From NCBI RefSeq assembly GCF_030824335.1, contig NZ_JAVBXX010000019.1, forward strand, positions 124,001 to 188,000: 64,000 bases of DNA. The letters are read 5' to 3'. Position 1 is the first letter of the stretch. The number at the start of each line of letters is the position of its first letter. The position numbers and the translations under genes are program-made. This DNA is from Azonexus sp. (GTDB taxonomy: Bacteria > Pseudomonadota > Gammaproteobacteria > Burkholderiales > Rhodocyclaceae). Positions 28,442 through 36,306 of this stretch are shown here, piece by piece. The notes under the pieces are model-generated. The model saw only the letters and a program-made list of their open reading frames with translations. It was not told the DNA's origin and did not search any database.

Positions 28442-29111
28442 AGATTCGCCACAGGCCGGCTTTTCGCTCTTCGAACTGGCCCTTGTGTTGATTGTTTTCG
28501 GTCTACTGGCAGGCGGCATGCTGAGTAACTTATCCGGTCAACGCCGGTACGGCGAAGAACAACGCGCCCAAGGACAACTCGAACTCAGCCAGGAAGCGCT
28601 CTACGGCTTTGCGATCAGCCATGGCCGCCTGCCTTGCCCGGCCAACCCGACACTGGATAGCGCCGCAAGCGATGCCGGCAACGAAGATTGCAGTCGCGAA
28701 TACGGCGTCTTGCCGTGGCGCACACTTGGCTTGGGCGAAACCGATCCATGGGGACAGCGGTTGAGTTACTACGTGCGCCAGACATTTACGACACCACCAG
28801 CCAGCGGCGCCCGAGCCGGCTTCAGTCTGGACAGTATCGGCAACGCCAATATCCGCCCGGCCGCCAATGCAGGCAACAAACTGGCCGACGCACTGCCTGC
28901 CGTGCTGGTCAGCCATGGCCGCAACGGATTTGGTGGCTATCGCCAAAACGGCCAGAGAACTTCAGCCAGCCATCTGGACGAACAGGAAAACGCCGATGCC
29001 GACCTGATTTTTGTCAATCGACTACCTGACGACAATTACGACGACCAAGTGATCTGGCTTACCTCGAGCATTCTGAACAGCCGACTGCTTGCCGCAGGAC
29101 GAATGCCCTGA
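28422..29111 (+). CDS. prepilin-like protein with LPCP/LPW module
   Basis: 229 residues from the ATG at 28422, which lies inside the end of the preceding gene. Type III leader: SPQAG/FSLFELALVLIVFG, cleavage after Gly13, Glu at +5 present. The mature part has GRLPCPANP (LPCP 70-73), Cys90, GVLPWRTLGLGETDPWG (LPW 97-99) and PAVLVSHGRNGFGGY. The two Cys may form a disulfide. It is probably a minor pilin or pseudopilin processed by a PilD-type peptidase, which is not encoded in this window. Confidence 0.85.
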   Translation: MTASPTKDSPQAGFSLFELALVLIVFGLLAGGMLSNLSGQRRYGEEQRAQGQLELSQEALYGFAISHGRLPCPANPTLDSAASDAGNEDCSREYGVLPWRTLGLGETDPWGQRLSYYVRQTFTTPPASGARAGFSLDSIGNANIRPAANAGNKLADALPAVLVSHGRNGFGGYRQNGQRTSASHLDEQENADADLIFVNRLPDDNYDDQVIWLTSSILNSRLLAAGRMP

Positions 29112-29137
29112 CTCATTCCACCACCAAGGAGCGCAGC

Positions 29138-29770
29138 ATGCCCGCAAAACAACACGGCTTTACTCTGGTCGAAATTGCCATCGTACTGGTCATTATCGGC
29201 ATCCTGCTGGGTGGCATTTTGAAGGGCCAGGAAATGATTACCCAAGGCAAAATTCGCAGCGTCGAGAAGGAGATGGACAGCATCTCGATTGCCCTCCTCA
29301 GCTATCAGGATCGTTACAAGGCACTTCCTGGAGACGATGACAAAGCAAAAAGCCGGTGGACAAACACCGAAAACGGCAATTTCAGCGGGACCATTGACGA
29401 AGCCTTCAATTCAGTTAACGACGCACATGAAACCCGTCGCCTGTGGAATCATTTACGTCGCGCCGGCTTCATCAACGGCGACAGCGAATCTTTCTCCCAA
29501 CCCGGCAATGCCGTTGGCGGCCTGGTCGGGGTACAAACCGACATTCGCAACGGCACCAGTATCGTGGTTAGCGGGGTGGTCATATGCTCGACCAATCTGC
29601 CGGCCAAAGTCGCCAATGCCGTCGACGCCCAACAGGACGACGGCAACCCAGCCCGGGGAAGCCTGCGCGGCTTTTCTCAGAGTGCCAGCAACACCCCTGA
29701 TTTTGCCACCACCATCAGTGCCTACGTTGATGACGGCAACAAGCTTTACACATTATGCAAAACCACTTGA
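29138..29770 (+). CDS. type IV prepilin / pseudopilin
   Basis: 210 residues. Classic type III signal: PAKQHG/FTLVEIAIVLVIIGIL, cleavage after Gly7, Glu at +5. The mature part continues LKGQEMITQGKIRSVEKEMD and YQDRYKALPGDDD, a pattern frequent in betaproteobacterial prepilins of this class. A Cys pair (VVICSTN at about 151 and the C-terminal LCKTT) may close a disulfide loop as in major pilins. It is preceded by a good ribosome-binding site (AAGGAG) and follows a 26-bp gap, larger than elsewhere in the operon, so it may be translated separately and more strongly. A candidate for the major subunit. Confidence 0.9.
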   Translation: MPAKQHGFTLVEIAIVLVIIGILLGGILKGQEMITQGKIRSVEKEMDSISIALLSYQDRYKALPGDDDKAKSRWTNTENGNFSGTIDEAFNSVNDAHETRRLWNHLRRAGFINGDSESFSQPGNAVGGLVGVQTDIRNGTSIVVSGVVICSTNLPAKVANAVDAQQDDGNPARGSLRGFSQSASNTPDFATTISAYVDDGNKLYTLCKTT

Positions 29771-29779
29771 ATGCCCCAC

Positions 29780-31741
29780 TCAACGCTTGAGCAAACGCTC
29801 TTCGGCTGCCACAACAGCCCCCTGCTCACCCAGCACGACAACGACATCGCCCTCATCCAGCCGCGTTTCCGCTGCGGGCTCCAGCGCACGGATGCCACGT
29901 CGACGAATCGCACTGACTTCGCAACCGAGCAACTCGAGTCCGAGCTCGCCCAACGTCTGACCAATGGCCGCCGCGCCCGGCGTCAACCAGATTGAATGCA
30001 GGCGCGGCTGACTCCCTTCATCCTCATCGCGATCGGACAAGCCCCGATAGAAACCGCGCAGCAAGCGATAGCGCTGTGATCGGGTCTGGCGAATTCGCTT
30101 CAGGACACGATTGATCGGCACGCCAACCAGCACCAGTGCATGCGACGCCAGCATCAGGCTGGCCTCCAGGGTTTCCGGCACAACCTCCGCAGCACCGGCA
30201 CTGGCCAGACGGTTCATGTCTTTTTCATCCGAGGTCCGCACCACCACCGGCAGGTCGGGGCGCATTTCCTGAACATGATGCAAGACCTTTTCGGCCAACG
30301 GCGTATCACTCATTGTGACAATCACCACGCTGGCCCGCATCAAACCGGCCGCCATCAGCGCTTCCTTGCGTCCGGCATCTCCGAAAACCACACTTTCACC
30401 ACCGGCCGCAGCTTCCCGTACGCGATCCGGATCAAGATCCAGAGCAATGCTCTGCACGCCTTCCTGCGCCAGAAAGCGCGCCAGATACTGACCATTGCGC
30501 CCGAAGCCGCAAAGAATGGCATGTTTTTCCGAGGTCATAGAATGGGCGGCAATCTGCGTCACCTGCATGGAGCGCAGTAACCACTCACTGGCCACGAAAC
30601 GCATAACCAGCCGTTCGCTGTACTGCACGATGAAAGGCGCAATCAACATCGACAACACCAGCGCGGTCAGGGCAACCTGCTCGATTGCCTTCGGCATGTT
30701 GGCGATCACCCCGAGCAGCACGAAACCGAACTCGCCCCCCGCACACAACCACAGCGCCGAGCGAATGGAATTACCCGGTGTCCCGCCAAGCTTCCAGGAC
30801 AATGCCCCCACAATCAGCGCCTTGAAAAGCAGCAGAGAAATCAATACCAGCCCGACCTGCCACCATAAGCCGACCAGAATGTTCATATCGAGTTTCACAC
30901 CGATGGTGACGAAAAACAGCCCCATCAGCACATCACGAAATGGCTTGATGTCCTCCTCCACCTGCATGCGGAACTCGGTTTCGGAAATCAGCATGCCCGC
31001 GACAAAGGCACCCAGCGCCAACGACAGGCCGGCATGCTCGGTAATCGTTGCCAAACCAAGCGTAATCAGCAAGACGTTTAGCACGAACACTTCGCCGGAC
31101 TTGGCCCGGGCAACGAAGTGAAACCATTTGCGCATCAGCTTCTGCCCGAAAACCAGGATCAAGGCCAGAACGGCCACGGCCTTGAGCATCGCAATACCCA
31201 TCAACATGGCCAATTCGCCGGGTGGCTGGGTCAGCGAGGGCAGCAGGACCAGCAAGGGAACGACCGCCAGATCCTGGAACAGCAACACACCGATTACCTG
31301 GCGACCGTGCGCTGAATCAAGCTCCATGCGTTCGGCCAGCAACTTGGTCAACACCGCCGTGGACGACATGGCAAACACCGCGCCAAGAGCGATTCCCAAT
31401 TGCCAACCAATACCGAGCGCAATGACCAATACCATCACCAGCAGCAAGGTCAGCACCACCTGCAGCAAGCCCAAGCCAAAAACGATGCGCTTCATCGCAT
31501 GTAACTTGGGCAACGAAAACTCCAGGCCAATCGAGAACATCAGGAAGACCACGCCAAACTCGGCCAGATACTCAGCCCGATGAATGTCCGACATCAAATT
31601 CAGCGCATGCGGACCAATGATGCTACCGACGGCCAGATAGCCGAGCACAGGCGGCAAATTGAAACGACGAAAGAGCACCACGGCGAGAACCGAGGCACCA
31701 AGCAGAAGGAGAACGAGGGAGAGTGCGCTCAAAGCGGGCAA
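29780..31741 (-). CDS. monovalent cation:proton antiporter, KefB/KefC-type (CPA2)
   Basis: 653 residues. An N-terminal CPA2 exchanger domain of about 12 helices (residues 1-380; FLMFSIGLEFSLPKL, MSSTAVLTKLLAER) is followed by a TrkA-N/RCK nucleotide-binding domain (AILCGFGRNGQYLARFLAQEG, about 405-425). A TrkA-C domain ends the protein (about 560-650). It would mediate K+ or Na+ efflux coupled to protons, gated by nucleotide or thiol ligands. No ATG lies in frame before the first helix, so it probably starts at the TTG at 31741 or at a TTG three codons later. It converges on the pilin gene with a 9-bp gap and is divergent from kdsD. Confidence 0.92.
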   Translation of the reverse strand: MPALSALSLVLLLLGASVLAVVLFRRFNLPPVLGYLAVGSIIGPHALNLMSDIHRAEYLAEFGVVFLMFSIGLEFSLPKLHAMKRIVFGLGLLQVVLTLLLVMVLVIALGIGWQLGIALGAVFAMSSTAVLTKLLAERMELDSAHGRQVIGVLLFQDLAVVPLLVLLPSLTQPPGELAMLMGIAMLKAVAVLALILVFGQKLMRKWFHFVARAKSGEVFVLNVLLITLGLATITEHAGLSLALGAFVAGMLISETEFRMQVEEDIKPFRDVLMGLFFVTIGVKLDMNILVGLWWQVGLVLISLLLFKALIVGALSWKLGGTPGNSIRSALWLCAGGEFGFVLLGVIANMPKAIEQVALTALVLSMLIAPFIVQYSERLVMRFVASEWLLRSMQVTQIAAHSMTSEKHAILCGFGRNGQYLARFLAQEGVQSIALDLDPDRVREAAAGGESVVFGDAGRKEALMAAGLMRASVVIVTMSDTPLAEKVLHHVQEMRPDLPVVVRTSDEKDMNRLASAGAAEVVPETLEASLMLASHALVLVGVPINRVLKRIRQTRSQRYRLLRGFYRGLSDRDEDEGSQPRLHSIWLTPGAAAIGQTLGELGLELLGCEVSAIRRRGIRALEPAAETRLDEGDVVVVLGEQGAVVAAEERLLKR

Positions 31742-31785
31742 CTTGAAGTCAGGTATACTGCGGCCATCATAACCTTTGCGCGCTC

Positions 31786-32784
31786 ATGAACCCAAATCCG
31801 CTTCCCGCCAGCTTCTCGCCGGAACGTGCCCTGATGCTGGGTCGCCAGACGCTGGCCATCGAAGCTGCGGCGGTCGACGCCCTGAAAAACCGGATAAACG
31901 GTGAGTTCTCGGCCGCCGTCGAGATGATTCTCATCAGCCGGGGACGCCTGATCGTCAGCGGCATGGGTAAATCCGGGCATATTGCGCGCAAGATTGCCGC
32001 CACCATGGCCAGTACGGGCACTCCCGCCTATTTTGTCCATCCCGCCGAGGCTAGTCATGGCGACCTGGGCATGATTACCCGTCACGACATCCTGCTTGCA
32101 CTATCCAATTCCGGGGAATCCGAAGAACTGCTGCGTATCGTGCCAGCCATCAAGCGCCAAGGTGCCAACCTGATCGCCATGACCGGCGTCGCCGATTCAA
32201 CGCTGGCCCGGGAAGCCGACATCCATCTCGACGCAGGGGTCGCACAGGAAGCCTGCCCGCACAACCTGGCACCAACAGCCAGCACCACTGCAGCACTGGC
32301 TCTGGGTGATGCACTGGCTGTCGCGCTGCTTGATGCGCGAGGTTTCGGGCCGGATGATTTTGCCCGCTCACATCCCGGCGGCTCGCTGGGACGACGCTTG
32401 CTGACGCACGTGCGCGATGTCATGCGCCCCCTGGCCCGAGTGCCAACCGTACTTCCCGGCGCGCCGATCGGCGATGCCATCGTTGCGATGTCGCGCGGCG
32501 GCCTGGGTCTGGTCGCGATAGTTAATTCAGAAAATCAGGTAATCGGGATTTTTACCGATGGCGACCTGCGCAGAGCTTTTGAAAAGAGGCTTGACCTGCA
32601 GCATGGCAGCATCGCCGATGTCATGCACCCGACACCGCACCATATCGGGCCAGACTGTCTGGCGGTCGAAGCCGTTGAAATGATGGAGCGCTTGCGCATC
32701 AATGGCCTGCTCGTCTGCACCAACGATGGCCAGCTTCAAGGAGCCCTTAACATGCATGACTTGTTCACTGCGAAGGTTATCTGA
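31786..32784 (+). CDS. kdsD: D-arabinose-5-phosphate isomerase KdsD
   Basis: 332 residues. An N-terminal SIS domain (VSGMGKSGHIARKIAATMAS, HGDLGMITRHD, SNSGESEELLRIVP) is followed by two CBS domains (about 205-325). It makes arabinose 5-phosphate from ribulose 5-phosphate for KDO and so for lipopolysaccharide core. Neighbouring lptC and lptA fit the normal kdsD-kdsC-lptC-lptA-lptB cluster, but kdsC is absent. The stop overlaps an ATG of a 21-codon open frame (TGATG). Confidence 0.95.
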   Translation: MNPNPLPASFSPERALMLGRQTLAIEAAAVDALKNRINGEFSAAVEMILISRGRLIVSGMGKSGHIARKIAATMASTGTPAYFVHPAEASHGDLGMITRHDILLALSNSGESEELLRIVPAIKRQGANLIAMTGVADSTLAREADIHLDAGVAQEACPHNLAPTASTTAALALGDALAVALLDARGFGPDDFARSHPGGSLGRRLLTHVRDVMRPLARVPTVLPGAPIGDAIVAMSRGGLGLVAIVNSENQVIGIFTDGDLRRAFEKRLDLQHGSIADVMHPTPHHIGPDCLAVEAVEMMERLRINGLLVCTNDGQLQGALNMHDLFTAKVI

Positions 32785-32849
32785 TGGATACCGAAACCCG
32801 CACCAGCCACACCGGGCAAAAGCAAGACTACCTTCGTAACGCATCTTGA
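32784..32849 (+). other. 21-codon open frame where kdsC normally lies
   Basis: An ATG overlapping the kdsD stop opens a 21-residue frame (starts MDTETRTSHTGQ, ends NAS) that stops 7 bp before the lptC start. It occupies the position normally held by kdsC (about 170-180 residues). It may be a leader, a deletion scar or chance; it has no similarity I recognise. Confidence 0.25.
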
Positions 32850-32856
32850 TGCCTCA

Positions 32857-33438
32857 ATGAAACATTCGTCCGGACAACTCTTTTCCATCGCCCTGCTGTC
32901 CACGATCGCCGGGCTGACCTTCATGCTTCAGGCTGCGCTAACCCCCGACGCAGCCAAGCCGGACCGGCACCTGACGCACGATCCCGATGCAATGGCAGAG
33001 AATTTCGAAATTCGGCGACTCGACGATCAGGGCAAACTCAAATATCGGCTCACAGCACCGTATATCGTACATTTCTCGGATGATGACAGCTCCGAAGTGA
33101 AGACACCGCGCCTCATCGCCTATCGACAGGATGCCCCGCCACTCACCCTGACCGCCGACCAAGCAAAGATTACCGCACGCGGGGAGATGATCTACCTTAA
33201 TGAAAACGTCAAAATCCTCCGCGAGGCCACCACGCAATCCCCCGCGCTCCTCGCCAGCACTTCCCTGCTGACGGTGGAACCTGATGCCGGACTGGCCTAC
33301 ACTGATAAAGCGATAGAAATTACTCAGGGTGCCTCATGGATCAAAGGTATCGGCGCCCGCATCGACAGCAATGCTTCAACCTTCGAACTGCAGTCACGCG
33401 TTCGGGGACACCATGTCGCCTCAAGAGTCCAACCATGA
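32857..33438 (+). CDS. lptC: LPS export protein LptC
   Basis: 193 residues. One N-terminal membrane anchor (LFSIALLSTIAGLTFMLQAAL) and a periplasmic beta-jellyroll domain (NFEIRRLDDQGKLKYRLTAP, VHFSDDDSSEVKTPRL, NENVKILRE). It links the inner-membrane LptBFG motor to LptA in the lipopolysaccharide bridge. It overlaps lptA by 4 nt. lptB is not found next to lptA here. Confidence 0.93.
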   Translation: MKHSSGQLFSIALLSTIAGLTFMLQAALTPDAAKPDRHLTHDPDAMAENFEIRRLDDQGKLKYRLTAPYIVHFSDDDSSEVKTPRLIAYRQDAPPLTLTADQAKITARGEMIYLNENVKILREATTQSPALLASTSLLTVEPDAGLAYTDKAIEITQGASWIKGIGARIDSNASTFELQSRVRGHHVASRVQP

Positions 33439-34034
33439 TTCCGCACATCGTCATACTTACACTCGCCACCTTCGTCAGCCTACCGGCATTTGCCGAAAAG
33501 GCCGACCGGGACAAGCCGATGCAACTGGAAGCCAACCGGATGTCCATCGATGACGCAAAAAAAATTCAGACACTGGAAGGTGACGTAGTTATCACCAAAG
33601 GTACGCTGATACTAAAAGCGGAACGCATCGTCATCACGGAAGATCAATACGGATTCCAGAAAGGCAGCGCCTTTGCCGGCAACTCGGGCAAAAAAGCCAC
33701 TTTCCGTCAGAAACGTGAGGGACGTGATGATTACGTCGAAGGCGAAGCAGAGCGAGTCGAATACAACAGCAACAGTGAAGTCGTCGAACTATTCCATCGC
33801 GCCCGCGTACGCAGTGGCGAAGATGAAGTCAAAGGCGACTACATCTGGTACGACGCAGTTAGCGAAAAGTTTCTCGCCAGCGCCAACGACACTCGCGCCG
33901 CGAATGCGCCTCCGGGACGGGTGCGCGCCATCATTCAGCCACGCACCAAAGGCAGCGAACCAGCCCGGCCGGAAGGACGCGGAGAACGCTTGCAGCTAAA
34001 GGGAACCAATACCATTCTCCCCCCCCTGGACTGA
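33435..34034 (+). CDS. lptA: periplasmic LPS bridge protein LptA
   Basis: 199 residues with a signal peptide (MIPHIVILTLATFVSLPAFA). The OstA/LptA beta-jellyroll is recognised from DKPMQLEANRMSIDDAKKI, LEGDVVITKGTLILKAERI and VELFHRARVRSGEDEVKGD. Repeats of this fold stack to form the periplasmic bridge. The usual next genes (lptB, then rpoN) are not present; a promoter and phasin genes follow. The C-terminus (GERLQLKGTNTILPPLD) appears normal. Confidence 0.93.
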   Translation: MIPHIVILTLATFVSLPAFAEKADRDKPMQLEANRMSIDDAKKIQTLEGDVVITKGTLILKAERIVITEDQYGFQKGSAFAGNSGKKATFRQKREGRDDYVEGEAERVEYNSNSEVVELFHRARVRSGEDEVKGDYIWYDAVSEKFLASANDTRAANAPPGRVRAIIQPRTKGSEPARPEGRGERLQLKGTNTILPPLD

Positions 34035-34085
34035 GGGACTCTGCTCGTTGCTCAAGGTCGGGATGGCAGCAAGCCATTTGATTTG

Positions 34086-34094
34086 TGCACTGCA
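34086..34094. promoter_or_regulatory. possible PhaR operator, upstream copy
   Basis: TGCACTGCA, a near-palindrome that fits the TGCRNYGCA pattern I associate with PhaR, the repressor of phasin and PHA genes. It lies 11 bp upstream of the -35 box. A second copy lies at 34144. The motif assignment is from memory of the family and has not been tested. Confidence 0.5.
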
Positions 34095-34104
34095 CAACAT
34101 TTTG

Positions 34105-34132
34105 TTGACAACCCAACATTGCTGTCTATAAT
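34105..34132 (+). promoter_or_regulatory. sigma-70 promoter of the first phasin gene
   Basis: Perfect consensus boxes: TTGACA at 34105-34110 and TATAAT at 34127-34132, spaced by 16 bp. The expected start (about 34139) gives a leader of roughly 85 nt ending in the ribosome-binding site AGGAGAT before ATG 34225. This is the best promoter match noticed in the window and predicts high expression. Confidence 0.88.
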
Positions 34133-34143
34133 CATGAACATGG

Positions 34144-34152
34144 TGCGGTGCA
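34144..34152. promoter_or_regulatory. possible PhaR operator, downstream copy
   Basis: TGCGGTGCA, a second match to TGCRNYGCA, placed 11 bp after the -10 box at or just after the expected transcription start, where a bound repressor would block initiation or early elongation. Spacing between the two sites is 58 bp. Confidence 0.5.
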
Positions 34153-34224
34153 ACATCGCCTGAACGGGTAAGCACTGCTACAGCAATGACTGTTCAGCAC
34201 GACCTTTTCACTTAGGAGATTTCC

Positions 34225-34779
34225 ATGTTCAAGACCCCCGAGCAATTCGCATCTGCCAACAAGGCAACCGTTGATTCCCTGCTGTCGCTGGCCAACACCG
34301 CTCTGGCATCGGCCGAGCGCATCGCCGCCCTGAATCTGAACACCGCCCGTTCGCTGATGGAAGACTCCGTTTCCGGCGCCAAGGCCCTGATGGGTGCCAA
34401 GGACGTACAAGAAGCCATCTCCATCCAAGCCTCCCTGGCACAACCGAATGTTGAAAAGGCTGTTGCCTACTCACGTTCCGTGTATGAAATTTCTGCCCAG
34501 ACGCAGGAAGAATTGTCCAAGATGGTTGAGTCGCAATTTGGCGACTTCCAGAAGACTGTTGCCGGTCTGCTCGACCAGGCTGCCAAGTCTGCGCCGGCCG
34601 GTTCCGATGTGGCCGTTGCTGCAGTCAAGAGCGCCATCGCTGCCGCCAACTCCGCCTTCGACAACATGAACAAGGCTGCCAAGCAAGTTGCTGAAATCGC
34701 CGAAGCCAATGTTGCTGCTGCGACCAATGCTACTGTCAAGGCGGTCAGCGCCACTACCGCTGCTTCGAAGAAAAAGTAA
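34225..34779 (+). CDS. phaP: phasin PhaP (first copy)
   Basis: 184 residues, normal phasin length. Starts KTPEQFASANKATVDSLLSL and continues as an almost entirely helical, Ala-rich protein with no Cys (NTALASAERIAALNLNTARS; VAYSRSVYEISAQTQEELSK). Phasins coat polyhydroxyalkanoate granules and control their number and size. The C-terminus is Ala/Thr/Lys-rich. It has its own promoter and a terminator between it and the second phasin. Confidence 0.93.
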   Translation: MFKTPEQFASANKATVDSLLSLANTALASAERIAALNLNTARSLMEDSVSGAKALMGAKDVQEAISIQASLAQPNVEKAVAYSRSVYEISAQTQEELSKMVESQFGDFQKTVAGLLDQAAKSAPAGSDVAVAAVKSAIAAANSAFDNMNKAAKQVAEIAEANVAAATNATVKAVSATTAASKKK

Positions 34780-34792
34780 TTCGTTGTATAAA

Positions 34793-34823
34793 GAGGCCTT
34801 CACCATGGTGAAGGCCTTGTTTC
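34793..34823 (+). terminator. hairpin between the two phasin genes
   Basis: GGCCTTCACC (34795-34804) and GGTGAAGGCC (34807-34816) form a perfect 10-bp stem, followed by TTGTTTC. The weak T tract suggests partial termination, so some transcripts may read into the second phasin. Confidence 0.7.
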
Positions 34824-34856
34824 ATCCATGCCCGTAAAAATACATTGGAGAAGATG

Positions 34857-35426
34857 ATGAGCAACCCGAATTTCGAGCAACTGACCGCCGCCCAGCAAGC
34901 CAATGCGGAAGTCATGACCACCCTGATGCGCACCGCCTTCAACGGCCTCGAGCGCCTGACCGCGCTGAACATGGCTGCCTCCCGCGAGTTTTTCAACGCG
35001 ACCGTCGCCAATGCCCAGCAGTTGATGGCCGCCAAGGATGCCGCTGCAGTAGCCAAGCTGAACAGCGAATTGGCTCAGCCGAATGTCGACAAGCTGATGG
35101 GTTACTCACGCAGCGTGTACGACCTGGTTTCCGAAATGCAGAAGGAAGTCACTTCGGTCATGGAAGCCCAGTACAGCAGCTTCTCCAAGAATGCCGCCAG
35201 TGCCGTTGAAAAAGCCAAGACCTCTTCTCCGGTCGGTGGCGATGTGTTCGCAGCCACCATGCAATCCATGCTTGGCGCTTCCACCAAGGCCTTTGACCAG
35301 ATGACCTCGATGGCTCGTCAGCTGTCGGACATCGCCGAAGCCAACATGCAGGTTGCCGCCAAGGCCGCAACGCCGGCCAAGACCAGCGCAACCGCCGCTG
35401 CCGCCAAGAAGACCGCAGCCAAGTAA
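34857..35426 (+). CDS. phaP: phasin PhaP (second copy)
   Basis: 189 residues from the ATG at 34857, six bases after GGAG; an ATG at 34854 is possible. Paralogue of the upstream gene, with the same pattern (NPNFEQLTAAQQANAEVMTT; RLTALNMAASREFFNATVAN; LMGYSRSVYDLVSEMQKEV) and a Lys/Ala-rich tail (AKKTAAK). No separate consensus promoter was found in the 77-bp gap, so it probably depends on read-through of the hairpin. A strong terminator follows. Confidence 0.93.
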   Translation: MSNPNFEQLTAAQQANAEVMTTLMRTAFNGLERLTALNMAASREFFNATVANAQQLMAAKDAAAVAKLNSELAQPNVDKLMGYSRSVYDLVSEMQKEVTSVMEAQYSSFSKNAASAVEKAKTSSPVGGDVFAATMQSMLGASTKAFDQMTSMARQLSDIAEANMQVAAKAATPAKTSATAAAAKKTAAK

Positions 35427-35455
35427 TCTGGCGCCGTCCTGGCTGCCTGCAGCCC

Positions 35456-35490
35456 AGAAAAAAGCCCGCGCAAATATCGCGGGCTTTTTT
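35456..35490 (+). terminator. intrinsic terminator after the second phasin
   Basis: GCCCGCG (35464-35470), loop CAAATAT, CGCGGGC (35478-35484), then T6; A6 precedes it, so it may also act on the opposite strand for the CinA-like gene. Immediately after it at 35493 is a copy of GTCGACCGCA. Confidence 0.88.
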
Positions 35491-35541
35491 ACGTCGACCG
35501 CAGCCATGCCGCGTGCCGGCCTTTTCCCGGCCGGCTGTCGT

Positions 35542-36306
35542 TCAGGGGCGCCAGGTCCAGGTGATGCCGCGCTGTTCGACTGCCAGACGAATTTCCTCCA
35601 TCGCCTGATCGACCAGCTCCGTGGCACCTTCAACCCCCAGCTCCAGATGTTTGCGCTCCTTGCCGACCAGCGACGGTAACGAGAACAGGCGCAAGCTCGG
35701 GTAGGCGGCTACGATATGCTCCATCAAATCGAGCAGCGCACTCTCGTAAGCCGTCGGCCCGGTCAGCAGAAAGGCTTTCTCGACCTTGTCGCCGACCGGT
35801 TTGAATTCGTCCCGGTAGAAGGTATCGAGCGCCCATTCGATCATCGGGTGCGCCATCTGCGGAAAGCCCGGCACGAAGTAATGGTCGTTGGCCATGAAAC
35901 CGGGAATCCGGTTGAACGGGTTGGGGACGATGTGCACGCCCTGCGGAAAGGTCACCAGCAGCTTGCGCTTGTCGGTGATTTCTTCGCCGGCGAAGCGCAC
36001 TTTCAGCTCCTCGTAGCCCTCGGGGTGCAATGCCAGTTCGACACCGAGTGCCGCCGCAACCGCCTGCCGCGTGTGGTCATCCGGCGTATTGCCGATCCCG
36101 CCGCAGGAAAAAACCACGTCGCCGCTGGCCATCGTGCGCTTGAAAGTCGCGGCCAGACGCGCCCGATCGTCGCCCAGGTATTCCACCCAGGAGAGTTGCA
36201 GCCCCCGCTGACCGAGCATTTCGGCAATTTTTGCAAAGTGTTTGTCCTGCCGCTTGCCGGACAATATCTCGTCACCAATGATGATGGCGCCAAAAGTACG
36301 ACTCAT
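35542..36306 (-). CDS. molybdopterin-binding-domain protein, CinA N-terminal-like
   Basis: 254 residues. The MoCF_biosynth (MoaB/Mog/CinA-N) fold is recognised from FGAIIIGDEILSGKRQDKHF and SCGGIGNTPDDHTRQAVA. The protein lacks the C-terminal deamidase domain of full-length CinA, so it belongs to the stand-alone family that may hydrolyse ADP-ribose or related nucleotides; the substrate is not known. It overlaps the EI24 gene by 4 nt and is transcribed after hrpA. Confidence 0.85.
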   Translation of the reverse strand: MSRTFGAIIIGDEILSGKRQDKHFAKIAEMLGQRGLQLSWVEYLGDDRARLAATFKRTMASGDVVFSCGGIGNTPDDHTRQAVAAALGVELALHPEGYEELKVRFAGEEITDKRKLLVTFPQGVHIVPNPFNRIPGFMANDHYFVPGFPQMAHPMIEWALDTFYRDEFKPVGDKVEKAFLLTGPTAYESALLDLMEHIVAAYPSLRLFSLPSLVGKERKHLELGVEGATELVDQAMEEIRLAVEQRGITWTWRP

